The position numbers were made by a program, and so were the translations under genes. Below the pieces are notes generated by a model. The model searched no databases. It was given only the letters and a program-made list of their open reading frames with translations, and was not told where the DNA came from. DNA of 64,000 nucleotides from Megalobrama amblycephala (taxonomy: Eukaryota > Chordata > Actinopteri > Cypriniformes > Xenocyprididae): positions 37,945,396-38,009,395 of the forward strand of contig NC_063054.1 in the NCBI RefSeq assembly GCF_018812025.1, written 5' to 3'. This document shows, in pieces, positions 59,221 through 64,000 of the stretch (positions within the stretch are counted from its first letter, which is position 1; each line of letters starts with the position of its first letter).

Positions 59221-60220
59221 ACGCCTGATTTTAGGTCAGGTTACACTATTTTGTTATAAAATAATGCCATGTTCTTTTCACTCCATGTAAAACAGTGATA
59301 ATGGAATTAATGTTATATATTGTTGTTTATACACGTTAATAAACTATTTTCACAATGTAGGCTTGGGTGTTTTTTGAATTGAATCAGTTTAATCTCATCA
59401 ATCTGAAACAGTCTTTGAGAAGATTTTATTTTATATAAAATAGTGACTTAAGATATGATAGGTTGTTTTATATTGAATAAATGGTAAATGACACTATATA
59501 ACAACTTCAAGTATCATGCTTTTTATGTAACTGTTGCTACATAAACATTAAAAGATACAAATTATTATTAAAAGAATTTATTCATAAAGTACTGTATCAA
59601 CCTTCCACAAGATGGTGACATGAAATCTGACGTTGTAAACACCACTCACATTTCCTTTAGTTTGTTTTTCTGGGGTTTATACACGTTTCTTCTGCGTTCA
59701 GATTATTTGACCTATTGAATTGCCGTTATCTGACTCATGTTGTGTTGAAAACCTGCAAATCAACATACTAATCATCATAAATGGTTCATAGTTGACGCAT
59801 TCTGGTGTTTATAATTAACTCTGAGTGAATCACCATTGCAGCAGCATTTGTGATCATTTAGTCCATTCAAACTCTTTTTTTCATGTTTGCATTTTTTTTT
59901 AGTAACACTTTACAATAAGGTCCCATTAGTTAAAAGTCTGTTGAACCAATGGGATCACTCGGGGTCCTAAAGGAGACCCAATTCCTGGGGGGACTCGATT
60001 TCCCACCACACCAGAGCAACTTTTCTCTATTTACGAATATGATGATATATGCATGCAATTTTCAAAATATAGACACTTATAATAGGCTTACCATAGTAAA
60101 TCAGGGTAAGACAAAAACACATTTTGGAAGAACGTCTGATGATATATTGACATTGAAATTGTTAATTTTGAACAAAACAAAAAGTTACATAATGTACCTT
60201 TTAATGGGTAGTATTTTTAG
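59221..60220. other. bub1b 3' flank with repeats
   Basis: Probable 3' UTR then intergenic DNA. AATAAA-like motifs occur near 59338 and 59477. From about 59898 a repeat of the AACACTTTACAATAAGGTCC family begins. At 59958-60012 lies one copy of a roughly 58-bp sequence duplicated at 60931-60990. Confidence 0.5.
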
Positions 60221-60221
60221 C

Positions 60222-60578
60222 GCCCAGAGTTAAATCAGCTCTGCTCAGATTACATATGGTCCCTCTCTAGTGTTAAAGTAACACTGAAGCAGAGTTAAAG
60301 TTAATAAGATTAAGTTATGATTGAGCATTAGTGATGAACACCTGCTGTTAACAAGCAGAATCACTGAAGCGAAACACAATAACTACAAATGACTTCCAGC
60401 CACAGCCTTAGATGAAATCAACTGAAGATAAAAGGCATTAAATCTCTTAAGATCTGATTAAACAATTATCTCATTAACTTTAACTCTGCTTCAGTTTTAT
60501 TTTAACTCTACGTAGGGAGGGACCATATGTTCTCTGAACAGAGTTGATTTAACTCTGGGGATTTTGCTGTGTAAATGC
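60222..60578. mobile_element. Small fold-back element
   Basis: AGAGTTAAATCAGCTCTG, ATATGGTCCCTCTCTAG and AACTCTGCTTCAGTTTTA blocks are arranged as inverted arms (60230-60300 against 60478-60562). No coding sequence. Confidence 0.7.
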
Positions 60579-62640
60579 AAAATCACTTTATGATTTATAT
60601 AGTTTAAAATGCGTAATATTGACCATTAATGTCTTTTAAATTACATGGTTCATATACTAGTATATAACTGAAGCTATAGGTTGTGAAATCAAGCATTTTT
60701 ACTGCTTTTTTATTTTATTTTAGTTCTAACATAGCATACATTTACCCGATTAGCCAGCTTAGCTTAAATTAGGTATGTTTTTTGCTCCCAATATCTGCTT
60801 CCAGTTTGTTTTATTATGAAATACATAGGCATTCATTTTATATTTCAAGCATGTTGTTTGTGCACTTAATGTAATAAACATCATACAACAGTGAAGACAT
60901 CATGATAACTTTTGATCAGGCATTACCGCCTGGGTCCTAAAGGAGACCCAATTCCTGGGGGGGACTCGATTTCTCACCACACCGGCTACTTTGACGCATG
61001 TCTGGTGTGGGAGTAGCTTAGATTAGTTTAGATTAGTGGAGCTGGTAAATCTCCAACCTCCGGAGAATCACCTGTTTTAAACAAACGGCGAATAGAGGAG
61101 AGTCTGCTGGTGAAAAGAGAATGTGACAGAGCTCGTAATAAAACAAGAATCAACATCAGCTCGACTTTTAGGAAATGGCGAGAAGAACTGATGGATTTGA
61201 AATGATGTAAAAGCAACGTGCCTGAAAAATTACGCTTTTGTCAAGATTCAACCATTTAGAAACAATTTATGATACAGTTGTCAGATTTTATTGGTGATTT
61301 CAAAAATGAAATTTAATCAAAAGCTTGACGAACAGCTTTGGAGAATTTGATGTTTCCCCATTTTTAAAGAGATATGCCTCGCGGGCACGCAAGTGCAACT
61401 CCTTTCAAAGATGACTGCAGAGTGAAATGACTTGTCTTAAAGGGACTTTGTTTATATCTCTTAAGAATAGTAGTGTGTGTTTTATGAGCAGTAAGATAAT
61501 CCCTCACTTTTTAGTTATAAGAAAGAACCATATTCATCCACAGAGCCGAAGCACAACCAAAACAACGATCTTCCGCAAAATGCATGCAGTTTTGTTTTGT
61601 TTTTAACCGCTAGAGGGCCAAAGTTACATGATTTACCTTTGACCTTAGTTAATGCATAACAATGAACACTACAATTGTTAGTATTTATTAATCTGTTAAC
61701 TTTAAAATTAGTAGAATGTCAAAATTAATATTAACTAAGATTAATAATGTTTTATACGTGTTTTTCATTGTTAATTAATGTTAAAAATGCAACCTACAAT
61801 ATTTAAAAAACTCTTAATTTTAAAATGTATTAGTAAATGTTTACATTAACTACGATTATTACACACTTTGATATTTGTCATTTTAGTTCATGTTAACAAA
61901 TGCAACCTTAGTATAAAATGCAGGGATTGTATAGTTGTCCATAATAATCCTAGTATAGAGAACAAACACATCAGAACTGTTGAATCCTACAGATGGAAGG
62001 ACACACACATCTCTCACACTGTATACTGTAAATGTTAATGTTTGACATCCACAGGGCGTTCAGAGCTCTTTTGCTAGTTAAATGACTTCTGGAGTTATTC
62101 ATTGTTGACCAGAGTAACAAACCTGCTAAGATCAGCTGCTGGGTAAGTGGCTTGTGTTACTGTGTTAAGACTGTGACTATATGTTCTAATGCTTTTTTGG
62201 GAGTTGTCGATGGACCCTGCTTACCGGTCAAACCTTGACCTCCCAAAATGTAACGCGCTGCTTTACTTTCATTTTCCATTGTGCTGAGTTTTGACTTCAC
62301 CTGTGTGTTTCGAACCACCAACCAGATTTAGTAGGTTTACTTTCATGTCTGGTAATGAACTAGTGAACAAGCCATTCGTTTAGCTGTAAACAAGTGCTCT
62401 GGTTCACTTTAGAACCTGCATCATCATCAGCTGCGTGTCGGTGCAGATCTTCAGCTGACACGTTTACACATCAAGGGCGTGTCGCAAATTCTTCAGTGGT
62501 CCTGAAATGTTTCTTCTTCCTGAGTCAACTTCCTTTATTTGTCTGGAATAGTTTGGAAAAAAAAGGATTCAGACTGATGAAATAATCCAAACACGATCCT
62601 GTCTGTTCATTTATTGAGGTTATTCAAAAAGCTTCAGTCA
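60579..62640. other. Intergenic, no gene seen
   Basis: AT-rich intergenic DNA. 61635-61925 is a diverged TTAGTTAATGC-type repeat. Short frames at 61028-61216 and 62394-62585 resemble nothing known. Confidence 0.45.
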
Positions 62641-63300
62641 AATCAAGAAATGAAGGCAAATGCCGAATCAGTTAGAATGATGATTATGAAAATGTGTTTT
62701 GATTGCATATTACTTTTAAATATTCCTGATTTGTTGCAAAATTAAATGCATCACATGTCTTTCTGCTGTCAAATCTGCACTGATTTTTAGCAAGTAAACG
62801 TAAAAATAACTTTGATATTGTTAGTAATATTTCAACTGGACTGAAGCAGGTTTAACTTGATTATCCAGACATCAATTATTACAAATATGATCATCATCTT
62901 TTGAGGAAGTTTTATTTGTTCATCCCTCAATCATCATTGTATTGCATTGCATTGTTTTTTTTTTTTTTTTTAAATTTGTTTCACTTAATTTTAATACATT
63001 GATTTTTTTTTTCAGTCATTTCGCTTCTCAAGTAAATGTATCTTGATTTAAGAATGTTTATATATTCGTACTGGAAAACAAGACAAAGATACAAAGTCAG
63101 AAAATAACTTTCCAGTGCAGGATCAAAAATCGCTAAAGGCTTCAGTCTCTGTTTGCTCAACAATTAATGTCACTGGTGCGTAGAAACAAACGAGGCGTTA
63201 TGTGAGCTTTAAGGGAACATTCCGTTTTATCATTCGTCAAATACTCTGGGATCATTACTTTTGAATGTTCTCTGAACTTTTTGAAACAAGTAGTAACATT
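62641..63300. other. Intergenic, no gene seen
   Basis: Unique-looking AT-rich sequence with a poly-T run near 62956 and no exon, RNA gene or clear transposon. Confidence 0.45.
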
Positions 63301-63900
63301 TAAAGGGGACCTATAATGCACAAGATGCAATATCAGTCTCTGGTGTCTCCAGAATGTGTGTGTGAAGTTTCAGCTCAAAATCCCCCACAGATCATTTATT
63401 ATAGCTTGTAAAATTCGCCCCTATTTGGGTGTGAACAAAAACACGCCGTTTTTGTGTGTGTCCCTTTAAATGCAAATGAGCTGCTGCTCCCATGTTCATC
63501 TTTTGTGTTGAATTGACCCTCGTTTGTGAAGCAGTCCGGTGTAAAATGACGGCATGACAACAACACTCTACTACAACAACTCTTCCTCTTCTCTAAAGCA
63601 GCCCAACATGGCCCCGCCCCCTTTGTTGTGTGTTCTCGGGGGCGGGGTTTATGCAAATTTTAGGGTTTGTGATGTCACTAACCCAGGAAGAAGCTCGTTG
63701 TAGTCCCTACCAGCTGTTTAGTCCTTAAAGCAATTTCTGTAAAAGAAAATATCTCTCTTTGCATTTAACTTTGAATGTCGTAACTTTGCAGATGTTGTTT
63801 ATGATCAAACAGCAACATTACACACTAACTAAAGTTAAAAAAGTCAAATCATAATCAAGGACCCCTTAAAAAAACAAACGTCCAACTAAAAAAAAAAGTT
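63301..63900 (-). mobile_element. Dispersed element with THAP-like relic
   Basis: It begins TTAAAGGGGACCTATAATGC, a recurrent fish transposon terminus. The minus-strand frame 63656-63399 contains CRHFTPDCFTNEGQF, like the C-terminal part of a THAP domain and similar to the frame at 15811-16077. Non-autonomous and decayed. Confidence 0.5.
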
Positions 63901-64000
63901 CCATGAACGATGTATAAATAATGTTTTTGTGCTAAGACAACATTATTAAAAACTAGATAGCTTTGAAGGATTGCTCTATTAATGTTACTGGAAGAATGTT

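Overview
The window is nuclear DNA of a ray-finned fish, most likely a cyprinid. It is AT-rich, has long introns and is full of interspersed repeats: L2-type LINE fragments with pentamer tails, tRNA-derived SINEs, Tc1 and hAT-type elements, many fold-back MITEs, a Ngaro-type retrotransposon and long (TA)n tracts. The cyprinid assignment is inferred from the repeat families and the teleost-like gene copies; nothing in the sequence names the species. I traced three protein genes exon by exon.

Left part (1-23,200): four exons of a minus-strand methyltransferase-like gene (mettl24 type) at 15,188-14,976, 9,632-9,534, 8,276-8,143 and 2,023-1,798. All junctions keep frame and the 3' end lies beyond the left edge. 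Its introns hold a 61-bp minisatellite, a tandem repeat carrying a tRNA-Pro 3' half joined to an LTR end, fold-back elements, and an L2 copy that stops about 8 bp from the exon 4 acceptor. Upstream are more MITEs, a gypsy-type protease fragment and a second L2 copy.

Middle (23,495-44,722): an apolipoprotein B gene on the plus strand, 24 exons. All exon joins keep frame and give 2,028 codons, then an in-frame TAA at 42,803-42,805. The same frame then stays open for another 638 codons. That downstream part lacks the basic cluster of the LDL-receptor-binding site and ends well short of a full-length apoB-100. The introns carry a Tc1 element nested in an hAT-type MITE (8-bp target duplication visible) and a 4.2-kb Ngaro-type element with diagnostic split direct repeats.

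Right part (46,336-59,220): a 16-exon BUB1B (BubR1) paralog of 646 codons on the plus strand. It keeps the Bub3-binding GLEBS motif, an ABBA motif, the PP2A-B56 LxxIxE motif and a C-terminal pseudokinase, but has no TPR domain or KEN boxes. Its introns contain several near-complete fold-back elements, a 1.2-kb pyrimidine-only tract and an 82-bp tandem repeat inside a palindrome. From 59,221 to the right edge I see only repeats and AT-rich DNA.

The three genes are not functionally linked as far as I can tell: a membrane-anchored methyltransferase-like protein, a secreted lipid carrier and a spindle-checkpoint protein. The main biological interest is that both the apob and bub1b copies look like duplicates that have lost defined functional parts.
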